Positions 11,705 through 26,700 of a DNA stretch of 64,000 nt are shown here, in pieces (the stretch's first letter is position 1; each line of letters begins with the position of its first letter). The stretch is from Breviolum minutum Mf 1.05b.01 (Eukaryota; Sar; Dinophyceae; Suessiales; Symbiodiniaceae): NCBI GenBank assembly GCA_000507305.1, contig DF239902.1, forward strand, positions 49,071 to 113,070, written 5' to 3'. Under the pieces are notes generated by a model. That model ran no database searches, had not been told where the DNA came from, and worked only from the letters and a program-made list of their open reading frames with translations. The translations under genes were made by a program, and so were the position numbers.

Positions 11705-14700
11705 TCAAAGCAAATCTAATCACATCAAATCAAATCAAATCACATCAAATCAATTCAAATCAAATCAATCAAGCCAGTTTTTTTTCTGAGATGAACGTTT
11801 TGGAGAAGTCGACCTCACACTGAGGTAAAACCTAAACGGTCCTTAATGAATACCGTATGGTTTTCCCTGAACAAAGTTTGTTGGAAGATGATCCGTTTCT
11901 TTTTGTTGGGTCTGGGTTCTGTTTTTTTTAAGGGTGACAATTTTTTGGCAATCCTTTGGGAGTGTAGTTCATCTTTCTGGTGTCAAAATCAACAAAATTA
12001 GGGTGACATGTTGAAGAAACGACTTTCTCCTATCGTAAACACTCTGATAATATGTGTCAGCATTCAAAGCTTATCACTATCCACAAAAAAATCCACCCAC
12101 CAAAAAAAACAAACGACCATGTTTTCGGAACTTCTTGTGTAAAACCCACGGGAATTCTGCAGCACATTCACCGCCGAAAAGAGACATGTGTTTTCCAAAA
12201 ACCATTTACAACGATCCTAGGGGCCCCACCTTGTATTTCTTCCCAAAAAAAAATCCAGAAGATGAAAACACAGCAACATCCACTGGAACTGTTGATGGCA
12301 ACCAGAAGTCCCATTCCCAACCACCTGGTTTGGTGCTAAACACCCCAAATAATGGGATTTCAACTACCTTCACCTCAACTGGTGAGTTGATTCCCGGATT
12401 TCTGGTTGCCATCCAACAAAAGTAAGTTAAGTGCTGCCAAAGTGACAAAGTAGATGCGGCTTTGGCCATAGATTCCAGCTAGAAGTCCAGTAATCATTCC
12501 AGCAAAACTTCCCACATCAACAATGCTGACGACCCAATTCAATCCTCCCCGATGCCATGTAGCTCATGTCTGTGTGGGGTTTTTTCTTGGGTGCACATCA
12601 TTGCTTACATCATGTAAGGGATTTACAGTAGTGGTTGTGAATGAGATATAAGCCCAAGTCAACCTTACTTAGATCCAGTAATAAGTAATAAGGTTTATGA
12701 GCCAGGGAGGAAATGGAAATATGAATAAATGCACATATCCAACAGTTGGCAGGTGGAAAATTATTGTAGTCTTTCAAATTCCTTGTAGGCTTTCGGACCC
12801 GAAACCTCAGTTGGGGCGTTTTTTAAAACACCTCTGCACACAGGTACCACTGTAGGATGTTTTTTAAGGGGTGAGAGCCTTCATAACGGCATACATGACA
12901 CAACAACTAAGTAACAAATTCGGAATTTACAATTTGAAAAGGAAAAGTCAAGTCAGCCAACTCATGCAGTAATATATCCCAGACTCTCCATGTCTGGTTG
13001 ACTTGATTGATTTACCTACATTTGGGCAGTTCAGGGAGTAAATGTAGGTTATTACACCATACATTGAGCGTCTGGGTATGCTGTATTTACTGTGTATATA
13101 TATATATATACATACACGCTTTTCCATGCTGTGTTTGTTTGGTTGAGGGGAGGATAGAAACTGAAAATGTGTTCAACCTGTAAAGGTTCAACCTGTAAAT
13201 GTGTTCAAACGCTACTAAGATTCCATGTTTACATAACTAGGTAGTAATTAAGCATCTGAAATAAATGGTCTACCCTCTATTGAACTAGCATGGCCATGGG
13301 AAAATCAACCGTTTTGATGGTATTTCACGGCATTTCCCCCAAAAAATGGTGATTTTCCACAGCTAATGTTAGTTAAAACAGGAGCATCCAACCGGGGGGA
13401 TCTTTTTGGGTTTCATGTTTCCCATCAACCACCATTCACCATGTTGAAACCTCGCTGTTTCAGGAGGTGCCTGCGAGTTGGAATGTGGTCGACACTGGCG
13501 CTGAGGTATCGATGGAAGAAAAGGTCTGGCAGTGGCTGGGTCGGAAGTGGAGTTCAGTCAACCACTTGGAGGATTACCCCCTGGAAGTTTAACATAGACC
13601 CTGAAAATCTACCATACCAAAAGGAAATTAGTCTTCCAACCATCATTTCTCAGAGGCTATGTTAAACTTCGAGGGTGCATCACAGTTGTTAATTGGTTTT
13701 CTCGCCATTCTGATCGTTTTCGTCCCCTAACTAGGTTTAGTTTCGAAATCTCTTTTCCTGTCAGGCACTTGGGTTTATCTTTTTTGTCAGGTACTTGGGT
13801 ATGCATTTGCCTGACTTAGCTTTTGAAAAATCTGGTTAAATCTCGAAATTCACAATCTTTGTAACATTCATGGGAATTCAATTTAAGGGTACACCCCCAC
13901 ACGCCCCCCAAAGATATCCCTGGGTAGGGAAGAAAAAAGCTTGCAGAATCGCCCCAAGTGATGTGAAGCATTGAGGTCCCCCATCCCATCGGGATCCATA
14001 TGTTCAAGGAGTTTAACCTTATCCAAACCACCATCTTTAGTAATCTTATGAAAAATCCCTATATAACTTGAGTAGGATCTTATCCCCCCCCCCTTTTTTC
14101 AACGAAAATCACCAGCGCGAACTGATGACTGCTAACTTCCTTCAGTGTGCCAACGGAAACAAATTTACAAGGGTGTTTTTTTTCTCCAGGTGTTTTTTCA
14201 ATTTGGAAAAGGAACATCCATTAGTTGTCGTTTGTTGAAAAAAGCCTTTTTTTTTGTGTGCAGAGGGCTTAATCGTGGTTCCATAGCTAGGTAGTTAAGA
14301 TACAGTATAATAAGTATCAGGAAAATCACAGTGACTAGTTAGCGAGTTAGCAACTATGGTTAGCAAGTCCCCTCACTGGGGTTGTTCCCTTCCAAATGGC
14401 CTAAATGGATTATAAACGGGGGTTACTAACCACTTACAAAAATGGGATGATCCTCCAAGTAGTCACCATAACTTCGCCTGGTGGTTTCTCACCACCAGTT
14501 ACGATTCAAGATGTTCAACCCAACGGCCCATCTTCGAGTTGCTCAAGGGAACCCCCCCCCCAACTGCCACGTTTCCCCCCAAGAAATAGGAAGGCCTTGT
14601 TAATGGGCTTATGAACAACCCCTAAGAGTGTGCATTCTTCTGTAGGCGGGAAAGGTGGCAGGATTGCGGGAGGATTCCTTTCCCATCACAAGAAACTGGG

Positions 14701-17700
14701 AATGTCTTTTTTTTGACTCGAACATCCAAACAAAGGTTGCATAATTGCCAGGAAGTTTTTCCCTGAGGGATTTCAAGACCAACTTTGCAGAGGTTTTTGG
14801 CTTGCCGATTTGTTGATTGTTTTTGAGGAGCCCCAATGTTTTATTTTAGAGAAGGGTTTGATCTTGTGCTTTTTTCATTGACAACGAACCTGATTTTTGG
14901 GGTGATGAAATATTTCCAGAACCAGCCGTATCTTTCCAACTGAACTACACCCAACAAAAAAAACTCTCTTCCTCTTCATGGTATCATACTGAGTTGGTTG
15001 ATCTCAAAAAATCTAAGGGTAGGTCCCCATAAGGTCAAAACAAAGGGGATGATGGTGGTGAATACTCCCTTCATAAGGCCTTGGTGGGCGGTTGGCGTAC
15101 CCTGGGCACCCTTAGATTTCCATGAAAAAAAGCCTCCTTTGAAGCCATCTTGAGAAATCCCTGGTGCCTGCATGCCACATAGAACCAGGCAGACACACAC
15201 CTCAACACAGCACCCGTCAAGAATGTCTGGAGAGCTGGGGGGGGGCGTGAATTTCAACATCACAGGAAGTCAGATGAATCTCATCTTGAAGTCTTTTCAC
15301 TAAGAGGTTGTTACACTAACTGTAACTGGTACACCAACCTGCTGGCTTTCCAAAAAATAAGCCCATCTTCACGGCAGGATTGTCGACATCTGACATGAAA
15401 GCATCAAATAAGGAAAATGCATCATCAATTTCTTGACATCTTCCCCTTCCCCACAAGGGTGGGCCCCTGTAAACCCTTCAAAACGGCCTTATAAATGAAT
15501 TTCACTCGGGTTTTTTTTCAACCCCAACAAGGTGGAACTATAACTTTCACCCTACTTATAACTGCATGGTTTTTGGGCCTTTTTCCCTTCCCCTTTTGGG
15601 CCGTTTTTTTTGTTTTAAGCCATAGCGACATAGAGACAAGCACACGTCATCAAAGCCATAATCATCGCTCGAGGTAAATCTCTGGATGGATTTTGACACT
15701 CCTCCGCCGCATTGGCAATCCTGAGGTGAAATGCATAGCCTTTCCGAAGCTTTCGACCCAACAAAAAAGGACCGAGGGCAAAGTCATTTTAAGAAGCTTA
15801 TGGCATGGATTTTTAATTGGTTCATACTAAAAATCTTTGGACCTAAAAAAGGGGGAAGAGGTTGGGAAACAAAAAATTCTCGCGAAAAATTGTGTGGCTC
15901 GGCTCTGTATATATGCGTTGGGACATGTCAAAACCCTGGAATAGAATCACCCAACAGTTGCGAGTTCGACGAAGACGACGAGATTGTACCCTTGATCTCA
16001 ATATACATGAAAAGTAGGTCTGGTTGATCATTCCTTTTCGTGGATGTGTTCAACATGTTGAACAGCACCTCAAACTGATGCCCCCAGCGTTTCTGCCCAT
16101 TGAATTGCAAGATCATGTTGGAAGGAATACGACTAATACAACATGAGAAATCACAAATGTCACCATTTAGAACTCATCTAAGTCTAGATGAAGTTTCACC
16201 TGACCAAGGAATATTCTGGATAGAAATTTCCTGTTGACATCCACTTGGCTTTCCAAGAACCTCCAAACCCAAGGTGCCTGTTTTTTTCTCAGGAAACAGC
16301 ATGTTTACCCAAGCTTCTTGGAAACGTTTGCTCATTAAAAATCATCAGTTTGTTGGAGGGAAGAGTGGACAAACTTTCCGCAATGCACTTAAAACATGCA
16401 TTTTAACTTCTATTTTGAGATCTACACACTCCCTGAAACTAACAGCAAAAAGCACCTCAAAAAAGATGGCGGCATCCCATTTCAGGAAATTTCATCGTCG
16501 ATCTTCCAACCATCAAGTTTAGGGGGTGAACTGTTATGTTTCAAGGAGGGTGTCTTTTAAATGGTTTAAACATGACCACTAAAGATTCTGATGATTTTTT
16601 GTGATCATTTCCAAAAAAAATAAAACGAATTGTGTGAATGAGGCGATTTCACCGACTGCCAACAACTCAATGGGTACATGTATATCTCCCTTTCAACTAT
16701 TGTAAGTGGTTTATAACCATAGTCAGTAAGTCCTCTAACTGGGGTAATTCCCCTTCCAAATGGCCCAAATGGCTCATAAATAGGGTGATATTAACTACTT
16801 ACTAACTGGGATGATCCTCCAAGCCGGGGAAAATTAGCAAAATCTTCCTTTAAAACCACACCGTTTAGCAGAGGAGCACATCGTAACCAATGAAGGCGTA
16901 GCTTAACGTGGCTGCAGATTGGATGGTAGCCGTAAAGCCATAAGGAAAGAAGGGATGCAAGTAACCTGACCCCGAACGTTATCGAGATGCGAGGCAAGCT
17001 AGGCTCAAAATAGATGGATGTCCCTATACCATACATCACAATCTGTTTTATTTGCTTGCCCAAGATGCTTGGAAAAGGTCCAAGGGTCCAAGAATATTCT
17101 CCCAAATGTTGGTGAAAGATGGTGATTCACCATGGCAGAATCCGAAAGAAAAATACCAAACAAAAAAAACAAAGCAATGAACAAAGAGATTGAATTGAGA
17201 AAACATGATGTTGTTAATTCTCCAAAACCTGGGGTGAAATGTATACCACCTGTTCCATTCTGGGGACATTCATCACACCTCTTCGATCTAAGGGACATTT
17301 ATTTAGCACAACCCTCAGCGGAGAAGCAGAAGAACGAACGGTAAGAAAATCGTCACTTCAACATCATCACATTCGAAACAACAACTGGCTTTGTCACAAG
17401 GGGTGCTCTCAGAAGGGGTGGTTTTGATAATAGGGAATCCCCATGAATTTCTGCGAATATCTCCAAACACACACCCGGGGCGTTGAACTGTCATTTGAAA
17501 AATATGCTCGTCAAAATGGGTGCATCTTTCCCAAGTTTTCCGGCTGCAAAACATCCACAAACTCTATCAAACCACCATCTAGGAAGTCAGATGAAACTCA
17601 TCTTGAACCAGCGTAAGAAAGTTACATGATTCAATTTGCCCCGATTTTGCTCACAGTGGGAAGATACCCAGGCTTCCCCAAACCCCCACACTTCGAAAGA

Positions 17701-20700
17701 AATTCCCAAACAAAAACTGTTAGTGAAGGGTACATGGGTGAGGTTTTATAATGATTCATGTAACATGGTGGGTTTTACTTGCTGATAAATTCTGCCGGAG
17801 CGACTCATTTGCATTCTCTGCCAGCCAATGACGATCACCAAAATCACCACCAATATCTTGACCTGGTGATTTTATGGCTAATCAACCAACATCCCCCTAG
17901 CGCAACCCCCCCTCAGAAATAAGGGTAGGGCTTAATAAGGCCTTAAGAAGGCCTTATTTCGAGAGGGGTACGTTAGGGGCGGGTGGGTTGATTAGCCATA
18001 TCGGTTTCACAGTTTTCACCTGGTGAATATCAGCGTATGACCTAAGTTTCACCAGTTTCACCTGTTTTCCTGATGATGACTTGGCCAAACTTAGATGCCT
18101 TAGCCACTAAAAAGTTGAACACTTTTAGTGAGAAGTCTACATTTCTCGAGAAGTCATATTAATAAACTCCCAAGATCAACTCATTTCGGGGGGCTGTTTG
18201 GGTAACAAAGTTTTGCCATGATGAATTGAACTTGGTGGTTGTTCCTTTCATATGGTAGCTTCTCAGTATGCTTGGCGATGTTGGATATCCCCTGGAAAAA
18301 ATATAGGCTGGAACCTAAAAATCACCCATTTAGAAAAAGCAAACTGCTTATGTTCCATGTCAATCTTCAGGTGTGCATCCTCACGCAAATTGTTCCCATC
18401 CAACCACCAGCTAGTTCATGGATCAGATGAGCAACGAAAAAACCCCTCCTACTTTCCATTATACTGGTTGGTTAATAGTGATCCCTACAATGGTTTATCA
18501 TAATCCCTATATACCTGGGTAGTATATAGTAATCCCCTACATAACCCAACCAACCAGGTTTTTTTTCATTGCTCAAATGGTTTTATACAACTGAAGTCTC
18601 CTGGTTTGGGTGATCAAGAAACGACGAAACAACAAAAGATCACCAGTTGGTGGTTGAGCCATCCATCTGAAAGAATGTTCGTCATAATGGCTTCGTCTTC
18701 TCCAAAAGAACGTAGATATTTGTGTATGTATATGCATGGATATATGTGCGTACATCTGTATATTCAAAAATATATACGCAAATATTGAGATATATAAGCA
18801 TACACAATTCATATATATATATATATACCATATATATATATATACATAAACCACCACCAAGCCATCCATCATCCATCCATTAGATTCTCTCCATCAGGTG
18901 ACCCCCAACCCCCAACGTCATCCCCGAGGCCAAGTCACCACCGTAACAACAGAGGTGACCAAGGCATTGGTTTCAGCCCCTCTGGAGACCACATAGGTCA
19001 CCATTAACAACATCCTCGGGGTTTCAACACAAAAACCTCTCGGGCGGCCTTGTTATATTCCTGAATAGGGAAATTTATAGGGAAATTTATAGGAAAAATA
19101 TGGGAATCATCTAGATTTGGGGTGAGTTATTGGAAATGTATGGGAATTCCAGAAACTTATGGTATTTATACTGGTTGATTCATAGGAATCCTTATATCAG
19201 CTTGTTAGATTCATCATACATCTGGGTAGTATAATATTCTTCTGTACCACTAGGGTTTTTGCTCACTGTTCACATGAATATAGTTGTTATATGTTGTTAT
19301 GGTAAGTTTCATGTATGTAAATATGAATGCAAGTAACTATGCCAAGTACGGTGCTGGTATAATCCCTTACATGTGCCAGGGGCGAAAAACAAAAACTCTT
19401 TATGTTAAGAATTCTCTCATCTAACGCGTCCCTGTATATAAACCCCTTTTATAAGGTTGGATGAGTTTATTCCTACCATAGGATAGCAATGGGAGTTTAG
19501 ACGCCAGCAGCAGCACATCTGTCATTTGAGCAATGTTCAAACAAAACCCTGACATGACGTTGTCACCATGAAATATTCATTGGTGAAAATGTTCCGGGAT
19601 TCCAAAATTTCATGGCTTATGAAATAATCCCGGAATATGACTGGGTGGTATCATCTCCTACATACAGCAAAGAACCAAGGTTATTTTGATCACTTGTAAT
19701 TTGGAACGAAGTCACTGAAAGGTTTGACTAATAAAATAGGAGTTCCTATTGAACATTTCTATAGGTGGTTGGCCACCCACTTTGGAATACTACACATTTC
19801 ATGCGGTTTTAAATTTTGGAATTCAATTTGGAAAAACTGCAGAATAGTCGAAATGCTCAAATCCTTGCCCAAACAGATTTTGGGGTGAAACATGTGTATC
19901 GAAAACATCTGAAATGTGTCACCACCCACCCAGGATGGAAACTTCGTTTTCCCTACCATTTATTTACCAACAAAAATAGATGAAGCCATTGATGTTAGGT
20001 AAATCTACCAAAGTCTGATGGATCCTATGTAGGTTATATTGGAACATAGGGACCCCCCTCACCGGAACTGGAGATGGGGTGGGGATCTTCAGGAACACTA
20101 AAACTTACCGGTTTGGACGTCTTTGGATTTAAATGTCACTCAGGGCTTGACTCAAGTGGCAATAGACCAAAAACTCGAACAAAACTGAACAAAAACAGGT
20201 GAAAGCAAATGCTACTGTCAAAAGAAAGGTGCGGAAAAGTTCACGCAAGGTTGGATTTTTTGTGTGTTTAACCAATACCAGAAAACACTGAAACCATCTT
20301 AGGCGGCTTTTTCGTGGTGTCCAGAGTTTTCGCAGTGCCAAGCATCATTGGAGCACCCAAGGATACTTGAAACCATGGAGCCTTTGGATGCCGGATTTTG
20401 TTGACTTTTGGCTGAAAATCTCTGATCCATTCCTGGTTGCTGACAGGGGTCATTATATGACACCAACACCTAACAATGCACTACTGTTGATGGTTCAGAA
20501 ATCCTGCAGGCATGTATACCCTCCGGCAAACTAACATAGCCATGTAAATCCACCTTTTCCAATAGGATTTACATCTACAAATAGTGAAATTTACATTGCT
20601 GTGTTAGTTTACTGGAGTGTAAATCCAGGGAAATCATGGTAGATAAACCTACCATCGACATCAACTGCGTATATCGCCGGATTTCTGAACCATCAACAGT

Positions 20701-23700
20701 ACCTCCCCAAGTTCGATACTTGGAGTTTTAAGGGGTTTTTTGTAACAGCTGCATACATCAAAAGTTGGAGCTTTTCCTCCCCCCCAAAAAAAAACATGGG
20801 TGAAGAATTCACTCACCCCCAAAAAAATGGCCCCCTAATCTCATGTCACGATTTTGGTGCATCATGAAAGTGTTCAAGCAACCTTTAACAAAATCAGGTT
20901 GAGACGATTGTTAAAATTTGTACGGTGTTTCGGAAAATGTGTGCTCAGGTGCAACCCCCGTTAGTTCCATTTTGTAGGGTATCCTCAACCAATGATGGTT
21001 TGGAATCCTAGGACCCCCTTATGAAAGGGACTATGATTTGGGGACCTTGGGGGTACCATGATGCCACCAACCCAAACCACCAAACCAACCGTTTTTTTCA
21101 GCCCAGACACACTTTCGAAAGGCTGGCAACCTGAAAAACAGTCACCACCCAAATAGGCCATCTCCTCAGCTGAAGCACCGCTTGGTATTATATGCGGAAG
21201 AAATCCCGAAAGTTCCATCAAACATTTACAGTAGTTGAAAAATAGATGGCACAGTCCGTCCCTACATATTGGTGTATAAGGACCCGAAATACTAACCTAC
21301 CTTTTGGTATCTTTGCCATCTGTTTTGACCTTAAGGTAATGGGACCTGAACCCAACGAACCCCCGAAAGTAAGTTTTAAAAATCGACCTATGAGATCATC
21401 AGGTTTTTTTTCGGGCTCCGTGGACCGTGGATCCTGTTTGGAAATTTCTTGGGCTTGTAAATATCTTGTAAATTTGTAGGGAATTCTTGAAGCCTACATG
21501 GGGAATGTCCTGCTGGTACTTAGCAAAATTGATTATTTCACCCCTATATAAATAGGTTGGATGCGTCCAATAAATAGGTGAAATATACCAACTTACTAAG
21601 TACAGTAGTGACTAATTTGCATGGACATCCCAGTATCAACTTGGTGCCTGTGGATTTTCGTTCATCAAGAGTATAACTTGCAAATTTGGACTGGTTCAAG
21701 AAATGTGCTTCAAGACATATGCCCACTCATTCAAGCATAAAAGGACATCATAAGAAAGCGGATTTTGGCCATTTTGAGGATGTCTCTAACAGCCCGCATT
21801 CAAGCTAGCAGCCGGGTTGCCCCACAAAAATTATATATAGATATCTGTGGGAGAGAGGTCCTTTTCCAAGTAAACAAATTGTTCAGGTTTCCATGGTCTG
21901 ACCTTCGCAGTACCAAGCATCCACATTGAGTTGGCCTTAGACGCAGTTACACAAGACTTCCCAGCAAAAGACAAGATTTGATACTGTTGATGGCAACCAA
22001 AAATCCGGAAAAAAAAAACAGTTGAGATTGATGGTTTCTCCCATTATTTACAGGGTTTCAACACCATCCCAGGCGGTGCAGGATTATTTCCATCAACAGT
22101 AGCACAAGGGTGTCACTAAGTGTAATCGATAAGATAAGATAACGCATGTTGAAACCCACAGATTCGCAATACATAATGAAACTGGTTGTTGGTTTTTTAG
22201 CCACTATGCCTGTCAAATTGGATCATGTCCACCCAATAATTTTCGGGCGACAAGAATGAAACACAATGAAACTAGCACCTCGTGCATGTGCACCTGGAAC
22301 CCAAATGACCCTTGTTTTGATTGGAAAAACCTTTGTTTTGGAGGGTTCAACCACCAAAATAGAGGACGTTCACAGGCTCCAGGCATATAAATAGTATGTA
22401 GGTGTATACGTGGATGTTGGCATGGTATTGCCTTCGGACATAAATCTTCGATCAAAATCTGAAAAATTTCGTTCACCCAACAAAAGAAACTACAAACCCC
22501 GTAACCCTATTCGTTCTCGAGAACGGTGGATTAATGGACAACGAAAAAAATCACTTTTTTCAGGGCCTCTTCCCCTTCGAGTGACTAAAAGCTTCAGCTA
22601 AATAAGCCACCAAACCTGGGGTGGTGCGGGGATGCAGGGGAAACATGCTGAAACTGAGTTGCAAACCTAAAACTTTGTGTAAGATCTTTGCTGAAACCTG
22701 GCTAAATTTTGTAGGAATCTACGTCATTGTGTACTTCACAAGTAGATTAATGGATTGATAGATCGTTAAAAAAAAAGGACATGTCTAAGTCGTTTTTTTA
22801 AACCAAGATCCACCCACACTGAAGAGAACTCAGTCAGACGGACCTTCCCAATCCAGCCAAAAGGTATGAGGGTGGTGTTTTTTGGACATCTGTACCACTC
22901 ACTCTCGCTTCGGAAAAAAATATATGAAAATACTAGTGAACAGTCCAACCACCGAAACAAGAAATGATAAGAATGGATGTGGTAAATTTCACCATAATTT
23001 ACCAACCATAATTTAAAACCCATTTTCAAACCATTTGAACTTGAACAATCAAATTGACCCAGAAGTCCACCAAACCTCACTGTTCTTTTGGGGATCATTT
23101 GGTTCGCACTTTTTTGCCTCAACGCCCAAGAGTTATCTGCACGTTGTTTGGTGTATTTTGTTGTTATTTTTGTTGGGGGGAACGCCCAAATCCAAGTTTA
23201 CAACTCGTTTGTCCACCACCACCCTGGGGGGGTTTTGATGACATCCAACGAAACATCTCCAGAAGGCGAAGTGATGTTTGTGAGGATGTGTTTGTTGCTG
23301 AAAAAAACTGAGAAATTCCCCAGGTAGATTTAAGTTGCAACTGTAGATACTGTGGGAAATTACACCGTGTTCCTTTAAAAGATGTTAAAAGTGTGTTCAA
23401 AAGAAAAGGTGGATGAATTTCTCAGAAATAGAAACTGTTTAGCAAGAACTTAGATCCCAATCGCAAAGAAAAGGCTGCAAATTCCGGGTCATATTGCACA
23501 AGTAAACTATGCAAATTCAACTCAAAAGGCGCCAGGCTTTTTTTTTCCGCTCATTCAACCTCATCACCTTATGTGCTTGCCAGTATTACGACCAAGTTGT
23601 TAAACAAATTAGTTTTCGTTTCCCATTTAAGTAACGGCAATAACATCTTGACATCACATTCCATGAAACCCTGATTGGTTCATGACGGGATCCTGATTTC

Positions 23701-26700
23701 ATGGCTTATGAAATAATCCCAAAAATACAACTGTGTAGGATTTCATCCCCTATGTCAACTCAAGAGCAAAGTTTTTGGTTACTGCTTAAATTAAAGCATA
23801 TACACCCCGCACATTTGACATGGATACAAGCACCATAATGACCCTTGTAAAAAAGGCATCTCAACATACATACCCAGGGCTCCCGACTGGTCACCTCCCA
23901 CTTCCCATCACTTCATGACCCCAAGGAACTGCGAGAAAGGGTGGCTGCACCAATGTGATAGTCGACGAGTTGATTGATTACCTGGCTTCCGTTGTGGTGT
24001 TGAGATCCCTACCGCGACGGACAGTTCGACACTATTTTGCAATTAGCCTCCCACGCCGAAGGCGAAATGTTCTTTTAGAAAAAAGAGAAACTAGCCACTG
24101 GACAGTTCCAAGCGATTTTGCAATTACCATCCGGCGCATATGCTGAGGGCGCTGGCTAAGGGCGCTGAAGGCGCTGAGGGCTGGGATTTTCAGTGCTTTT
24201 ATCTTGGCGGACGCTTTTTGGACGCTTCCGCACCTTTGGCTATGGAAGTCATGGCAAACACACGTCGCAACGCTAAAACTGTCTTTGCCCCGTTTCTTGT
24301 CGCCACTAACTTCTAACCCATCGCATTCTCTAAGCAGATGTCCCACACCTCATTGTTGATTTTCCGGTCGGCACAAAGGACCCTTTAATTACCTTGCAGA
24401 ACTACGTAGCTGTGGCAGCCCGTGCGCAACTTTTTGGATGTCATTCGTAATCACATTGATTCACCGACCGATTCTCGCGCCGTTATCTATCAGCAGATTG
24501 GAAAACCAGATTTGGTTTCCTGCGTCTTGCATATCAACACAAAAAAGAATTTGGAAAATGGACAGAGGTACGACCATTCTTGCCAAGCACCTCGACGCAT
24601 GGAACAGTTTCGCCCTGCCCAAACAGGTTGCATTGGTCTAGCCAACCTTTGCGCGAAACATGCGCGGAGTCAAGTACCTGCCCATCAAATAGCAACGACC
24701 CTTCACAGGCCTTGGCCTTCGGCGCCCTGTGGTCTTGCAGTAAGGCTTTGAGCACTGCATTGGCTGCTGTCTGGCTTCTACTCTTGAAAACGACCCTTTC
24801 CCAGGGTGGAACCTGCCAGGACAGCCTGGATCAGGCGGACTGTCATGCAAGCAGATGCTGGTACATCGCGCCATGTAATCTCGAAATGCAAATACGGCTG
24901 GATCATTGCCCGGATGCCATCGAAGTTTTTCAAGTTGGTCAATGGTCAAGCCCAAGAAAATTTGGGCGTTCTTTGCACAGATGGGAATCTCTTCCTTTTC
25001 CTTCATGATGGCGGCAAAATTTAATAGTCGCAAGAATGAACTTGCAGCAATGGTCCCTGAATCCAAGGCATTCTTGATACGTCGGTCACAAATTGTTTCT
25101 GCTCCAGATCTAGGTATGCAAGGAGGCTCAACGCTCGGCTGTGCCAGCTCAAGCAAGCAGAGCCGTTTGTTACCCACAGGGTACTCTGGGTTACACCGCT
25201 TCTGCCTCAGGCTTGCTTCACGCATGGCCGACATTCGAAACGTCAGCTGGTCCAACAGATGTTTTACTGTCAGAGTGAGACCTGCACTCAATACAACGTT
25301 GGTGTCGTAGTTGCCACTGAATGCGTACCTAGGAGATGTCGTCGGGGCGCATCTCCCCAGTGGCTACTGCGTTTGCAGAGCCCCGAATGCTTCGTCACCA
25401 GAGGTGGCATCGAAGCATTCATAACTTGCCCTGCCCCACGCTTGTTCTTCCAAACCCGCCAAAACACAGACGGGATCGCGTAGCAAGGTTTTTCCGAGCT
25501 TGTCCATCAGTCCACCGTCGCGGGCGTAGCCTCGGTTCTTGCAATGTATCTGGGGGCCCAAAAGGCGTCGAAAACCCAACCTCTCAGCTAATCGCACAGT
25601 TGCAACTCGCGAATCCAAGCAAAAAACCGTTACGCCTTTTTGCAATGAGCTGAGTTATTGAGCCAAGGAAGGGAGAAAAGTGACAGGTCAAATTGGGCCT
25701 CCTGTCTCCACGATGCATAATTTGCCCCTGCACGCGCGGCAAAAAAAGTCTGGAGTTGCGTGATCGCGGAATTTCTGCGTTTGTTGTGGGGGGAGGGTGC
25801 CATCTAGGGTGTCATTGATGGTGCCTGATCACGGATGTGGCAGGCAGGTGTTGGGCAGGGTGTCACTGACATTGTCGGGTTCAGGTGGTGTCTGATCGCG
25901 GATGTGGCTGGAAGGTATCGCGGAGGATGTTGTTTGGACGTTTGTTGGGAGTGTCGATGGCGGTGCTTGATTGCGGAATGGGGCGGGAAGTGTCTTGAAG
26001 ATTCTTGGACAGTTGACATCTACATAACATTAACTCATATCAACAAGGGCTGGTTGGTTCAAAAGCCTGCCTTTCTTCAAACAGAAAGAGTCTTGTCATT
26101 CACTCTGCAGAATACAAACACATAACACCAACAAGATTCAAAACATGGAAACAAACACCACCATGAGTACAAAAAAAAGTACTAGAAAAGTGCCCCAAAC
26201 AAGAATCTCTGACACCTTTTTTTGGTCACTTTTGTGTCTTGCATGTGATTTTCAAAATCAGATCTTTGTCCAAACCCCCCTCACTCACTTCTTGGTGTTT
26301 TTCACCCAAAAACACGCAAACAACTCACCGGAAAACACGGCGTCAACACACCAGTCATTCGTTGAGCCGACTTGACCGTTCCTCGCATACGTCTCTCCTG
26401 TTTTTTCCACCACCACCACCGGCCCCCTGTGATCCAAGAAACCAACATCAACGCTGGGAGCTCTCCAAACATGCAATAGACCTCTCAACAACTTGGAGGA
26501 TCATCCGATCATCCCATGATTTGTAAGTGGTTAATTGGTCCATGGTTAGTTTTTATCCCCTTTCAGTAGGGTGCTGGTCTAGTTTGAAATGGCGGATGTA
26601 ACCCCCTTTACTAACGACTCACAACTAGTAGGGGCCGATCTGCCAGGTGTTTTTTTTCAACCCTTTTGTGTTGATGAAGATTTTGGGTAGGGAATGTCAC

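Noticed and set aside
14097..14165. Minus-strand FVSVGTLKEVSS... as the SIGTL exon
   Set aside because: Wrong order: exons 14 and 15 (GQSR and MSRDG) lie further downstream, and the real IGVLL segment is in exon 16.
15190..15250. Minus-strand LQTFLTGAVLRC segment as a transporter helix
   Set aside because: The true helix was found at 12.5 kb with intact GQSR, so this frame is coincidental.
15970..16015. Minus-strand peptide YNLVVFVELATVG as a transporter exon
   Set aside because: It resembles a late helix motif but lies between exons 11 and 12, out of order, so the resemblance is by chance.
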